Shown piece by piece: positions 37,737 through 48,981 of a stretch of DNA of 64,000 bases. The position numbers and the translations under genes are program-made. The stretch spans positions 6,140,501 through 6,204,500 of the forward strand of contig NC_135243.1 of the NCBI RefSeq assembly GCF_947623445.1. The letters are read 5' to 3'. A model generated the notes under the pieces. That model was not told where the DNA came from. It saw nothing but the letters and a program-made list of their open reading frames with translations, and did not search any database. The stretch comes from Clavelina lepadiformis (lineage: Eukaryota; Chordata; Ascidiacea; Aplousobranchia; Clavelinidae). Each line of letters begins with the position of its first letter. Within the stretch, counting starts at the first letter, position 1.

Positions 37737-38024
37737 CTGTTTTATACTAATGATTTAACAATACAGTTGGTCAAACATCGCCTCATTTTGTAAAATGTCT
37801 TTCAGTGAAAAACATGTCATTCCTGCCAATGTTTTTGCAGTGTACTATACCATATATATATAATTTCTGTTTAAGCTTGATAACTTTACGACTACGAGTA
37901 ATGTTTAAATATGTGTCTTGAGGAGAAGAGAGACTCTGCATAAAACATCATCTCCATGATAATTTTTTACTAGTTGCTCAGGTTACCAAGCTTTCTTGTG
38001 TATTCAGTAAAACAATTTTTAAGG

Positions 38025-38267
38025 TTAGTTTTTGTATATTCTTGCCAAAATTTGACACTGTCCACAATCACTAGAACTATGATACTTAGCAGGAACAAGT
38101 TCTGTTATTGCCTTATTCAATGGCACCCCATCGAAGTTGTCACTCCTCTGACTACTTGTATCAAACCCATGATGTGATCCTTTAATTGTTAGTTGTTGTA
38201 CTGACCCAAGTCTTGCTTTGAAATCAGTGTATGGCAAATATATTTTATCTCTGTCTTGTATTGGCAA
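38025..38267 (-). CDS. unrecognised coding segment, possible upstream exon
   Basis: Open for 80 codons on the minus strand without an ATG at its start and with an in-frame TAG just upstream at an AG dinucleotide, so it would have to be an internal exon. Its residues (KIYLPYTDFKARLGSVQQL, then GFDTSSQRSDNFDGVPLNKA) look like real protein. A phase-1 donor (GTGATT) inside it would join to the acceptor at 37737-37738. It lies only 118 bp from the acceptor before the zinc-finger start codon on the other strand, which argues for caution. Confidence 0.3.
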   Translation of the reverse strand: MPIQDRDKIYLPYTDFKARLGSVQQLTIKGSHHGFDTSSQRSDNFDGVPLNKAITELVPAKYHSSSDCGQCQILARIYKN

Positions 38268-38417
38268 GTTATTAACTAACTAATACAAGGTAGGAAAAAT
38301 GTGCATGTTTTGTCCTTTTCCCTTTGTTAGCATTATGTAGTTTATGTCATACTTGTAAGTAAATATGCAATTTATCCTCTTCAGATAAAAACCTTGATTA
38401 AAACATTAAAAATCAAA

Positions 38418-41400
38418 ATGGATTTGATGAAAGAATCTTCTGATGATCCAAGTTTGGCAGTGGATGATTCACTGTTGGCACCATCAAGCTTAAATCTTTC
38501 CGATGATAATATCCTAAACCATAATCTGAAATCTATCTTACCATCTACCTTGTATGGAGTTGCAAACAGCATTGGTATGTTATGGTGTATTAATGTGCAT
38601 TATAGCATATATTTTCAATTTAGATGCTGTGAATGTAATTAAACGTAATTTCACTTATTTACTTTGAACAGACTCATTAAAAACAGCCACTGCCAGTGCA
38701 CGTGATTCCGCTCCAAGTAATAAAGAAGTTACTGAAGTCGCAGCAAATGTTCCCATTTATTTCTTGGCTACAAATAATGATGACATCACCCCGGAAACTG
38801 AATTCACTGTTGCAGTGGATCAAAGTGCATCATTGCATTTAGCACAACAGGTGCTCGACTACACGTAAAATGCTTAAAATGCTAAAACGATCTGTGTATG
38901 TATATATGTTACATGTTTATGCATAGTATCTAACTGCTGAAAAATATTTTCTTTATAGGACCTTAAAGATCTTTCATCTGGATCCCATATGTTCAAAGGT
39001 CGAGATGCTACCGTTGCAGCATTCTCAAATGACGTAGAAGTGCCGTTTACATACTATGCAAATATCTCAGCACAGAATTCTGCTACCGTTTCGGCCGTTG
39101 ATAAAATCAAGTTGGCCACTAACCCAAATGTTACATTGCAAAGTGACATCATCCAAGGTGAGTTGACCCAATTGTTGTTGATCTTGTACTTTTGTTAAGT
39201 GTCCTTTGCTTTGGGATATAAGTGTTTCTGTTCTTGGTGGCAGTAATATGTTCTGTATTGTATAATATGCTTGGATTCTGTGCATGACAGCAACGCAGTT
39301 GCCATTAGTTACTGTTTACATCATGTTTATTCATATTATTGGATTTTTGCTACTATGCTTGTGCTGCCTTAAGCAAGATCACTGCTGTGCAATTTTTATT
39401 AAATTAAAGCTGTCTTGACATGCCAATTTGATGGTTTTTTAGTTAAAGTTTCTACTCTATGTATGTTTTGCTGGATGGATAGACTGTACAGCCCCAAATG
39501 AACTTTCAGAAGAAATGATTCGGAGCTTTGTTGTCGGAGGAAATATACCAAGTCAGAAGGAGTCACGCACGGCTGAACGAACAGCTAAACCTTCTAAACA
39601 AGAAGCCCACATGGTTACTGTTATTACCAATGAAGTTGAAGAAACACAAACTTATGCTGGAGAAAATAATGATAAGCAGCAAATTGTATGATTACTACAT
39701 TAATGACTCAAAAAGTTCTTTGTTTATTAAAACTTTCACAGTCTTTTAGTACTGGTAGGAACGGCCATATGTGAGTTTTCATTTGATTTTTAAGTAAGAA
39801 ATGTGCATGTGCATTTGTGGTGTTTACAAAGTTGTTTGTCTTGCATTATGGTTTAGATTATTCTCACTGAAAGTGACAACGAACACTATGATATCGACAA
39901 TTTATTAACCGAATCCGAGCCAATGCAATGCCCCACGATGGAATTTCGCGACTCTTCTGCTGGTCCCACAGAAATCACTTTGGACGATTTCAGCAATGCC
40001 AATGACGGTAAAATCACAGTGACACTGGTTGCGGATAATCCACCCACAAATCCCATACATTGCCAGGATGGTGATATAATTTATCACAGCACTGATACTC
40101 AGTCTTATCCAGAGACAAGTAAGGAATGATTGGTGACAATATTTCAGTTCTGACAACTTACTGTTTTTCACATTCTAACTATAGTTTCATAAAATTACAA
40201 ATGTTTATTGATGTGTTTTTTTATGGTTGTAATTTGAAAGCTTTTACCGGAACCTCTTCATTAGGACTTCTTACTGCTGAGGAGATTCTGCAAAGGCAAC
40301 CAGAGTTGCACATGGACTTCCAAGTGGAAGCTGAAATTTCATCTCTGGATGGTGTGATTTTAAGTCGAGAAATAACAACTCAGACGCAGCCACTGCAAAA
40401 ACGAAAACCCTCAAAAAGAAAATCTAAGGTGGCTTTGTTCGACTGGTTTTATGAGTAATTTTTTAAGTCAAATTTGTGATTTTGCACCTATGAGTTAATT
40501 ATCTTTTCCGTGATAATTTCTCCTTGTTTGTCGTGTAGGATTTTTCAGCTGAATTTGAGATGCTTCTGGCAAACAATGCCAAAAGAAAGCGGACTGGTGA
40601 GTCTGCTGCTGAACTTCACAAATGCCCCAAGTATGGACTGTGTTGAACATAATTAAAAACATGAATACATTTAACTGCAGTAACTATTCTTGGTAATATC
40701 ATTATATTGATGTTATGTTATGTTATGTCATCATTATATCATATCATATCATTATCATATGTATGATCATGAAATCAAATGAATTGAGAGTAACTTAAGA
40801 TCTAAAATATTGGACATCTTAAATTTTTACAGATGTCATATAAAGTTGCTAGACGCTGAAACATTGGAAGTTCACATGAAGTGTCATACCACTGAAAAAT
40901 TTTATAAATGCTTTGAGTGCAACTTTACTCACAAACAATGGATCAAAGTATTAAAATGCTTCTTTTGATGTACTGATATTCTCTGTTAATGTAGATAAAC
41001 TTTTTGCAGATTTCATGCATACAAAAAGCATATGTGCATCACCTACAAATTTAAAATTTCTATTGCTGTTTGCACATTCGTTACTTTTCCTGCCTTTACA
41101 GATGTACAACCACCTTTTTTCTCATGGCATATCGAAACCATTCAAATGCAATATGTGTCCATTTTCTTGCGTTAACAAAAGTGACTTGACAACACACTTA
41201 TTTGTTCATAGCACGACGAAGGAATGGCAGTGCCCAAAGTAAATTACACCCTGTTTGTTTACCTTTTGTATATGTATAATTTGTAATTTTCCGTACCGTG
41301 TAGATGTCAGAGATCATTCAAACATCGTCGGAATATGGTTGCGCATGAACGCACATGTCAAGGGTTAGACGAAAGTGGAAAACCAAAGAAGGCTGAGGCA

Positions 41401-44400
41401 CCAGAAGAATGTATATGCAAGTAGGACCGCAGTTTGATTTCCAATGTAGTTTATATCCCTTTTAAAATGGTTGTTAGCTTTAAGGATAAAGCCAAGATTC
41501 ATATCTTGTTATGTTGTATATTGTATCTGTCAGGATATGCAAAAAGAAGCTGTCAAACAAAAGAAATCTGGATAAACATTTGGAAATCCACATGGACGTT
41601 AAGCCATTTGTCTGCGATCTTTGTGGCCACTCTACAAGATTAAAAGAGTCCCTTATTATGCATAAACGGCTGCACACTGGTACACAATACTGCCCTGACT
41701 TGCTATTTTAATTACTTAACAAAAAGTTAACCAAATGCTACTTAACGCAGGTGAAAAGCCTTTCAAATGTGATCAATGTGATTACTCGACGCCAGACAAA
41801 TCATCTTTGCGTCGACACAAACGTAGACATACCAATGAGAAGCCATACTGCTGCACTCAGTGTGACTACAAGTTAGTTATGGAATGCTGAAACAAACTTT
41901 TTTTAATGAAGTTTTCTTCACAACAAAAACGAACAGAGTTTCGACCACAAAAAAAAAAAAAAAGCCAGAATAATTTGTGTTGGTTATATTAAAAGTTTGA
42001 AAAGTCAATGAAAAACGCAAAACTCTAATGCATCAAGCAAACAACAAATTATAACTAAAGATAAAAAATATTTTGAACAGGGCGATTCAAAAGCATTGTC
42101 TTGAAACCCATATACGTCGCAAGCATACCGGAGAGCAATTTGTTTGTGGTTTGTGCCATTACGTCACTTTTGATCGCTATGGATTAAACCAACATTTCAA
42201 GCAGCATCAATTTGAGACCGTAAATGATGAAGCTGGTATAGTAACCTCAGTCATGCCCTTACAAATTAATGTAAGTTGGAGATGTTTACAATCAGTGTTA
42301 TTATATATGAAGCTCTCCTTTATTTGTAGATATGATTATCATACTATTTTCTTGGGGTAACCAGAAAAAGTTAAAACATAAAATAACAAAATGGAATGTA
42401 CGAAAAAGAATTCTCCAAATGGAAAAAACCAAACCAGGAAATGGTAACAAATAAAAAGTGAAACATATATATCCCATCATCGATTCAGATTGCATTTCTA
42501 TTGTTGTGATCCTATTGACTTGTCGCCAGTGTATCTGAAACTTAATTGCGATCATTATGCCTATATTGCAGACCGTTTTGTTACCCAGCATCGCTAGAAT
42601 TTTGTTTAATACAGTGGTTTTATGTCAAGTATAAAAATTCTTGGTGTACCATTTATACTAGTAGATAAAAGTATTCAATAGCACATAAAATATAAAAAAG
42701 TATTCAATAGCACAAGGTTTCTGAGAAAATTCGTAGCTATGCGATGAAAATGCAGCTTAAAATCAGGTCTCTTGAATTTTATTTTGATATTTTCAACGTT
42801 CCCTTTGTGTGCATATATACACACTTAAGTTTAGTTTCTTATTTGGCACCAAAATTTGTCCGATTTTTAAAACCAGTGACTTTCTACTACAGACATCGCA
42901 AGACAAGACAGGGGAAAATAGTCAAGATAATATCATTGCTGCAAGTGTACAACTAAATGGTGCTTCTAAGCTGAAACAACCAACTGATGTTCCAACTAGT
43001 AAGCAGATGGTTTACTTTCCAATTTCAATTCAACTGAACCAATCAGTCTGAATTTAGAACTGTTTACTTATGTGTGACTCATGTACAGTCGACTCCGCTT
43101 AATTCGGACACTTTGGTTCCGCTCACTTTTGGCCGAATTAAGCGGAGAAACGGCTTTGTCCGAATTAAGCGGAAAATCAATTGTTCGTTTTATGGTCATG
43201 CATAAAGGCAGAAAACGCATTTAAATACTGTACTGTTGCGTAATAAATGAATTGCAGCTGCGCTATACTGCAGTAATTGGCATTGATCGCATAAAACGTC
43301 TTCGTTTACTTTAGTAAGCAATTTCACTTTTTGTGCTAAACTTTTCTGTACCATTCTGTCCTACAAGATGGACGCAATTGTACCGAAGTAAAAGCGACTA
43401 TGAAGCTGGCATGGCCTTATATGAGTTCATTGTCGATTGTTACTGCATGAATCGTCATTGTTTCACCATAATCACTCATAATGCAATTGCATCTTGTGTT
43501 AAAACGAAGGAAGTACTGTTTATTGTGTAACTAATAACTAATAACCTAAGGATGGAATTGCGAACCTGTGTCCGAATTAAGCAGAGAATTGTCCAAATTA
43601 ACGGGAGTTTTTTTTACGTTCAATTTTTACTGTTGTTCCGTTCCCGATCATTTTGGCCGAATAAAGCGGTTGTCCGGGTTATCCGGTGTCCGAATTAAGC
43701 GGATTCGACTGTATATCAAACTGCCCTGAAAAGAATTTATGTCCTCATAGTTAGTTTACTATCAGCTTGCAGGGTCAGTACAAAGACAGTTCTGTTATTC
43801 TGTGTTCACAATTTTTTACAGCTTGGACAGTTGGTGTGCCTTTACCCACCAATCCGCTAAAAAGTGGTATTGAAGAAGTTACCTACCAGCAGATTTCAAC
43901 AGAAGCAGTAAGTTGCATTTTTGGATGAACTAGCCGCTGTGTAAATGCATTTGAATTTTACCATGAAAAAGTAGTAGATATGCTTAACAGGTCATATCCA
44001 AGTATATTATGAAATCATTCCATCATGAAATACATTTTTAAATTCAGCAGGAAACCGTTCAGCAAACTGTCGAAGGGTTGGATGCGGTTGTGGGCGCCCT
44101 CTTGCAGCAAATACAGGAGCCGGGTGACTTAGTGTTTCTCCAGGTTGGTCTTGCATCGAAATTAATTTCAGTTTTTCCTTAAAAGAGTTAGCATGTAATT
44201 AATATTTTTACTCGAGTTTTATGGAGTGGGATGTTATAGTTCAGGGGTGTCCAACCTTTTTCACCAAAGGGCAACATGCGATTTATGAATGATTGCGCGG
44301 GCCACTTGATTGTTTACTGCTAGTTTCTAATTAAGACCCACGCACCAAAATTCTAATGTTAGAAATATGTATCATCCTCTTTTACAATTATAAGAACAAT

Positions 44401-44940
44401 AAACATACCAAGTTTTAGTAAATTCAACAAAGTTTTTACTATACGTCGACATTTTAATGTGAAGTTTGGCACTGTTTTTCTCTAACAAGTTTGGCAATAT
44501 TCGGTGAGATGGACGATGTAGCAATGCCAAGCGAGTTTTCTATATGGCTGTCAAAAATTAGTAAAAAAAAAATTTATGCCAATTTCTCGGAATGTAAGTT
44601 CGCCATAAATTACGTAGGCGATTCAGTTGATAATATAAGTCATTTCGACAAATACCGCGCGGGCCACGGGTTAGACACCCCTGTTATAGTTGATATGTTT
44701 AATATGTAAAACGTTTGTTTAAACTGGTGTGTTTTTTCATGCTTCAGTTTTGTAAAATTAGCCTTTGCATTATCAAAATCAGTTGCTGTACTTAACCTTA
44801 CGATGCTAAAATCACTGGTTTTCTTACTTTGTAAGGATGGCGACATTGTTATAAAGAAGACTGATGGCAGGATATTAATCATACAACAGCAGAATGAAGG
44901 AGATGAAACTGAGAACAATGCTGTTGTACTGCAGTCTTGA
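38418..44940 (+). CDS. nine-finger C2H2 zinc-finger protein (ZFP64/ZNF335-like layout)
   Basis: Seventeen exons: 38418-38574, 38672-38850, 38959-39157, 39483-39685, 39857-40118, 40241-40428, 40539-40630, 40833-40947, 41102-41238, 41304-41420, 41534-41679, 41751-41871, 42081-42270, 42893-42998, 43822-43907, 44048-44143 and 44836-44940. Phases agree and give 832 aa. The N-terminal 380 residues are acidic and Ser/Thr-rich without fingers, as in activation regions. A basic stretch KRKPSKRKSK near 385-395 is a likely nuclear signal. Nine fingers follow at about 424-680: eight are C2H2 and finger 4 is C2HC (CPKC then HERTC). TGEKP-type linkers join fingers 6-7, 7-8 (NEKP) and 8-9. The tail holds GLDAVVGALLQQIQ and a DGDIVIKKTDGRILII block, which recalls the C-termini of ZFP64/ZNF335 proteins. 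It is probably a DNA-binding transcription factor; orthology is not settled. Confidence 0.88.
43086..43711. mobile_element. Tc1/mariner (pogo/Tigger-like) MITE, 626 bp
   Basis: Ends are inverted repeats of about 27 bp: CAGTCGACTCCGCTTAATTC at the left and its inverse (one difference) GAATTAAGCGGATTCGACTG at the right. TA dinucleotides lie at 43084-43085 and 43712-43713, the expected target duplication. The CCGAATTAAGCGG motif recurs about six times near both ends in both orientations. The CAGTCGA start is typical of Tigger/pogo elements. The internal 65-aa frame (43333-43530) is not a transposase. It is inserted between exons 14 and 15 of the zinc-finger gene. Confidence 0.93.
44242..44683. 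mobile_element. non-autonomous hAT MITE, 442 bp
   Basis: Terminal repeats CAGGGGTGTCCAACC (left) and the inverse of CAGGGGTGTCTAACCC (right), with GCGCGGGCCAC near both ends. A perfect 8-bp target duplication TTATAGTT lies at 44234-44241 and 44684-44691. The 72-aa frame at 44491-44709 runs through the right terminus and is not a gene. It sits in the last intron of the zinc-finger gene, 152 bp before the final exon. Confidence 0.94.
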
Positions 44941-45300
44941 TGTTAGTATACAACCGTTTCACTATTTGCTATCATTATTATCACTGTGAAATTTTTTATC
45001 GTGCTGCTCTTGCAGAAAATTATGACAAATATACCGATTAAAAAGCATATATGTCCACTGAATCACCAATCGTTTAGTTTAATCTGGCACTGTGATCATG
45101 TTCCAATGTGTTGCTTGGAGATAGAACAGCACACGGATTTAATTAAGCATAACGATGTTTGTAAGATGATGATGACACTGTATTTTCTATAAATTGACAA
45201 TTTTAAGACATGCGGCATTTCTAGGAAGAAGTAGTTCTATGGCATTCAAATAATTTATTTACATTCCACTAAACTCAGTTAACAACAAAAATGCAATAAC

Positions 45301-45726
45301 CTAGTCATAGAAAGCAGCAAGATAACGATTCTCTTCGTATCGAAGTTTACCATACTTCTTATCAAAAGGGTCAGGCCATCTCCATGGATATGGTTTGTGG
45401 AAGCGTTTTGAAGCAGCCTTGCCTTGTTGAATTTGATTATGCCTTGGATGAGTACTGCATACCACAGCCAGTTGATTATTTACTCTTGTAAATTTGCAAT
45501 CCCTACAGCGTCTGTGCACGCCAACAATATGTTTCATTCCACGCACAGGAGATACTATGCTTGGCAGAGAAGAGAATTCCTTTAATGCTGATAGTGTTTG
45601 TTTCGGCAAATCGTTTTGAAACCTTGTATTGGCAAGACTGTATCGAATATAACTTTGAGTGCACATGGAAGAACATCGCCGAAAGGATAAGCCAAATAAC
45701 AAGATTCTACTTTGCAAAAATGACAT
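45301..45726 (-). CDS. MRPL36: mitochondrial large-subunit ribosomal protein bL36m
   Basis: Single-exon frame on the minus strand, 141 aa from the ATG at 45726. An upstream in-frame ATG at 45765 would give 154 aa. I prefer 45726 because an acceptor AG ends 3 nt before it and the sequence after it (MSFLQSRILLFGLSFRRC) is a typical mitochondrial targeting peptide. The core CRDC-(12)-C-STHPRH reproduces the zinc ribbon of L36 (C-x2-C-x12-C-x5-H in the vertebrate mitochondrial form), and GMKHIVGVHRRC matches the strand before it. bL36m binds 16S-type rRNA near the peptidyl transferase centre. It is unusual in continuing about 45 residues past the ribbon (KPYPWRWPDPFDKK onward), whereas vertebrate MRPL36 ends there. 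It is convergent with the zinc-finger gene, with 360 bp between stops. Confidence 0.87.
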   Translation of the reverse strand: MSFLQSRILLFGLSFRRCSSMCTQSYIRYSLANTRFQNDLPKQTLSALKEFSSLPSIVSPVRGMKHIVGVHRRCRDCKFTRVNNQLAVVCSTHPRHNQIQQGKAASKRFHKPYPWRWPDPFDKKYGKLRYEENRYLAAFYD

Positions 45727-47114
45727 TTTCTGACACTTAGGTTTGAGACCTGCACCAAACAACAATTTTCATATATTTACTAAGCTGCTGAGTTAAGAGT
45801 AAAGCACAAAATTAACTTAAATTAAATCCTGCGTTTTATTGTGCTGTAACAATGCTTTATGGGCATGGTAGCAATATTTTATTGAATTATAACTATAACG
45901 GTTAGTATTGTAACTTTCGTTCAGCCCAGTTCATGATAAACAATGCCATGAAAAAAAACAAACCAAGCGCACACCTGGACAAGAAATCTAACAAAAATGT
46001 CTGTGGAATAGTTTTCTATGCCAAAGGGTTTCCCCCTAAGTTAAGTTTCTAAGCATAGACATCGTTTAAATAAAAAACGATCAACGGATAAATTAGAACC
46101 GTAGATACACTTTGCAGCTCAAATGATTACTGCATAGCGGCATGCGTGGGTGGGCAGTACCGCGGTACTATATATAATGAATAAGTGAAGACACTGTTAT
46201 AAGTTAGGATACTCATAAGTGAAAGTGATCTTCATTTTGATGACAAATCCCGACGTGTTTCAATCCTTGTGGCCGTTGCTGCAAGTTCTTCATTCTGGTG
46301 AAAACATCCGACGTGCTTCAATGTGGCTGGTACTGCTAACTCGTCACCTGCACTCACGACAGTTTCTATTACGTTAACGACTCAACGTTCGTCTCCTCTT
46401 GAATTTCTTGCATCGTGCTCAATTAAGCGTGGATACTGCTCAACGGGCAATCGTATGTTTATATGAGTTTCCTTACCTGACCTCGGGATCTCGATGCATC
46501 ATTGGAATAAATGCTCCACACGTGCGAAAAAGTGCTATGGCAATCATATTCACTGCGACAACAACTTTATCTTTTGATACCACCAATGTACAGATCTCGA
46601 CAAACTCGCTCTCGCTCAAACGTTACTCCTTGCATCCATTCCTCTCAGCCCTTACCCTGCAACTCCTTGCAATGATGTGGGCTCTCTTCGACACCATCGG
46701 GTTTATCTGATCTTCTCCGCACCATTTGCAGTAAGCCATTCGCGCATGGCGACACCAACATGTATAAGTAATTCATAATTTATTCATGACAGTAGGCAAA
46801 AACATATCTTTTAGTATACTATGATAGCACAAATAACTGTAGCGGTACCTTCGGTTCTTTTAGAAAAAAATACCAAACCCCTGTACCGAATTATTTTTTT
46901 TTTCAAAAAATGTAAGTCGGTCCTGGTACCCGGTACTTTTAAAGTGATTACTGCAAGGTTTTGAGAAATATATGTTTTTCAAAATTTCATTTTAATTCAA
47001 CCTTAATGCCAATTTTAGAGCTTTTTTTGTAATCTACAAATATCTAATAAACTCGCAAGAAGTGCGAAAAAACTCTAAAAGTGATGGTGACGGACCTGGA
47101 CAAAATTTTTTAGG

Positions 47115-47215
47115 CTAGTTCGCCAGGCTGAGTGGCTAGTGCTTGCGTTCGGGTATATCATTTACCGCTACTTTGCGGTTGGGAGATTCGTGATGCGTTT
47201 CTTTTCGCATAGTTT
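47115..47215 (+). repeat. tRNA-like SINE head, diverged
   Basis: GGCTGAGTGGCTAGTGCTTGCG resembles the A-box region of Ser/Leu tRNAs (GCCGAGTGG). GCGGTTGGGAGATTCGTG about 55 bp further corresponds to a degraded B box. No intact cloverleaf, so I read it as a decayed tRNA-derived element. Confidence 0.35.
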
Positions 47216-48210
47216 AGAAAAAAGCACTGCTGGTTCTCAATTTGCCTTTGCTGCCGTTGCGGGTATGATTGTAGCAATATGGGTAGAGTGCAGGTATTGA
47301 TTCGAGTTAGAAAAAGTGATTTGGTTACAACCCTGGCCTAAGTGGGTCTCTTGTACTTTTGTACTCCGACTTGAAGGCGTTATGAGGTAACATAAAAGAA
47401 ATTATGATTTAATAATTCCTGATATGAGAGTGCAAATGTAAAAGAGATCCGCCTAATTACGCCTAACTTATCTTAATTGCATTTAAATCAATTGAGTCTC
47501 AGTTTCTTCCCTACTGGAAAGTTTTATATTATGTGATACCCTGGATTTCTCCTGCGCAGAATCGCCGTTTTGTCCTACATTCTATAATCTATATTATGAG
47601 CATTACGTTGTCGTGGGCCAAAATTTGGCATTACATTTATTGACGCACTGAAGCAAACTTTCCAGTAGTAAATTACTTCACAATGAAAAGTGTTTTCAAA
47701 CTCCTTTGTTAGTGTGGTTCAGTTTCCTAAAGCAGTAGCTTAGGCTTGTAGGCCCTATATCTATAGGACTATATACCTGTAATTGTTTTTAACATGCTCT
47801 TGATATGGTATTCCTCTTATCAGATTGTTTTTATTTGTTAACGACATGGGCTAGTTAGTAACAGACTTACAGCAGTACAGCATGACAACAAACTGACAAA
47901 GAAATAACATTAAGCATTTAGTTATGAAAGTAAGCAAATTTTGGGTCTAATATACAAATGCACAACCAGATGACATCACAGTTGAGTAGCTGGGGTCTAT
48001 TATACAAAGGCATCCTGTGGTTGTGCTCTTGTATACTACACCTCAAATTTTCTGAACTCTGTTTACCATCATTTTGTTTTATTTTAACAATAGCCTATTG
48101 TAAATACTATGCATGGTGTTTAAAAGGCAGACTGCAGAGTAAGGCAGTTTTTTCTGAGATCTCAGGCGTGCAAAACCAAAATTCTGGTGTACAAGGGGTA
48201 GCCGGCCTAA

Positions 48211-48449
48211 CTGAAAAGTTTGGCAGTTTTTGATGAAAATTCGTGCGTGCAAAGATGCAAATTTTGGCGTAATGTCGTGCACTGAAGCCTCAAGTCCTTG
48301 TTTATTTGTCATAAATTGTTGTTTAAACAACCAACTTTTCTTTGTTTATTATAAATCGGCGTGAAGCTAAAAAATTTGGCATGCACATTGATGAATATCC
48401 TGCGTGCAGCTTCCGCACTGAAAAATGTTTCATTTCGTGTTACCCAGCA
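48211..48449 (+). repeat. dispersed repeat R4, longest copy
   Basis: Best-preserved copy of the family also at 16547-16790 and 36785-36945. A partial extra unit just upstream (about 48130-48190: GGCAGTTTTTTCTGAGATCT, then GCGTGCAAAACCAAAATTCT) repeats its first 60 bp, so the left end is internally duplicated. Confidence 0.75.
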
Positions 48450-48981
48450 CACCATCTTACATTTCACATTTCCTTGCTGTCCACCGGGGCAATTGTCTTT
48501 GCCAACCGGCAATCTTGTTGAAAACAGCCATGTCCTGCAAACTGGCCAGCGGGCACCTGTAACTATTTAACTAATGTAACAAGCTTCAAATAACTCCAAG
48601 TTAACCGGTCTTTTAAGCTTTGAGTTGAACTTCCACTACTTTGGGTGTTGCTAATTCATTCAAATAATAATGAAGCTAGTTTAAAATGTCTATAATTGTA
48701 TGTATATATGATTTCATGCATTTCATTGTTTATGATATATATATATATTATATATAACATATTGCACAGCACAAGCATTGCATATTGTTATTGTGATATG
48801 ATGATACCACTATATTTTTAGACTAATTACTTGTGAAGTTATATAAATAGGTATTTCATAGGCTAAATTTTCCTTGTATGCTTGACAGGTTTTGCTTGTG
48901 TGATACCTGTTGTGTGTAGCTTGCACCTTCACTGTTTTATTAAGGCAACTTCCAGCCACTGTTTCGAGCAATTGTTACGCA

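Larger units (their letters stand above)
45780..48880. other. gene-free stretch with repeats between MRPL36 and SLC10
   Basis: No exon series. It contains CGGTAC-rich sequence at 46150-46170 and 46845-46940, a tRNA-like block near 47115-47215, a short direct repeat GGGTCTA-TATACAAA-GCA at 47942-48012, an R4 copy at 48211-48449 and an AT dinucleotide run near 48737-48757. The 103-aa frame at 46399-46710 is leucine/serine-rich and unsupported. Confidence 0.5.

Noticed and set aside
43333..43530. 65-aa frame inside the pogo-like MITE
   Set aside because: No DDE or HTH motif and far too short for a transposase; probably chance.
44491..44709. 72-aa frame inside the hAT element
   Set aside because: It crosses the right terminus and target duplication of the MITE, so it cannot be an ancestral transposase or a host exon.
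46399..46710. 103-aa frame between MRPL36 and the SLC10-like gene
   Set aside because: Ser/Leu/Thr-rich without motif, lacks an ATG at its start and lies in a region with repeat remnants.
48910..48981. 24-codon N-terminal extension of the SLC10-like protein
   Set aside because: No ATG in this part; the ATG at 48982 begins a proper signal peptide.
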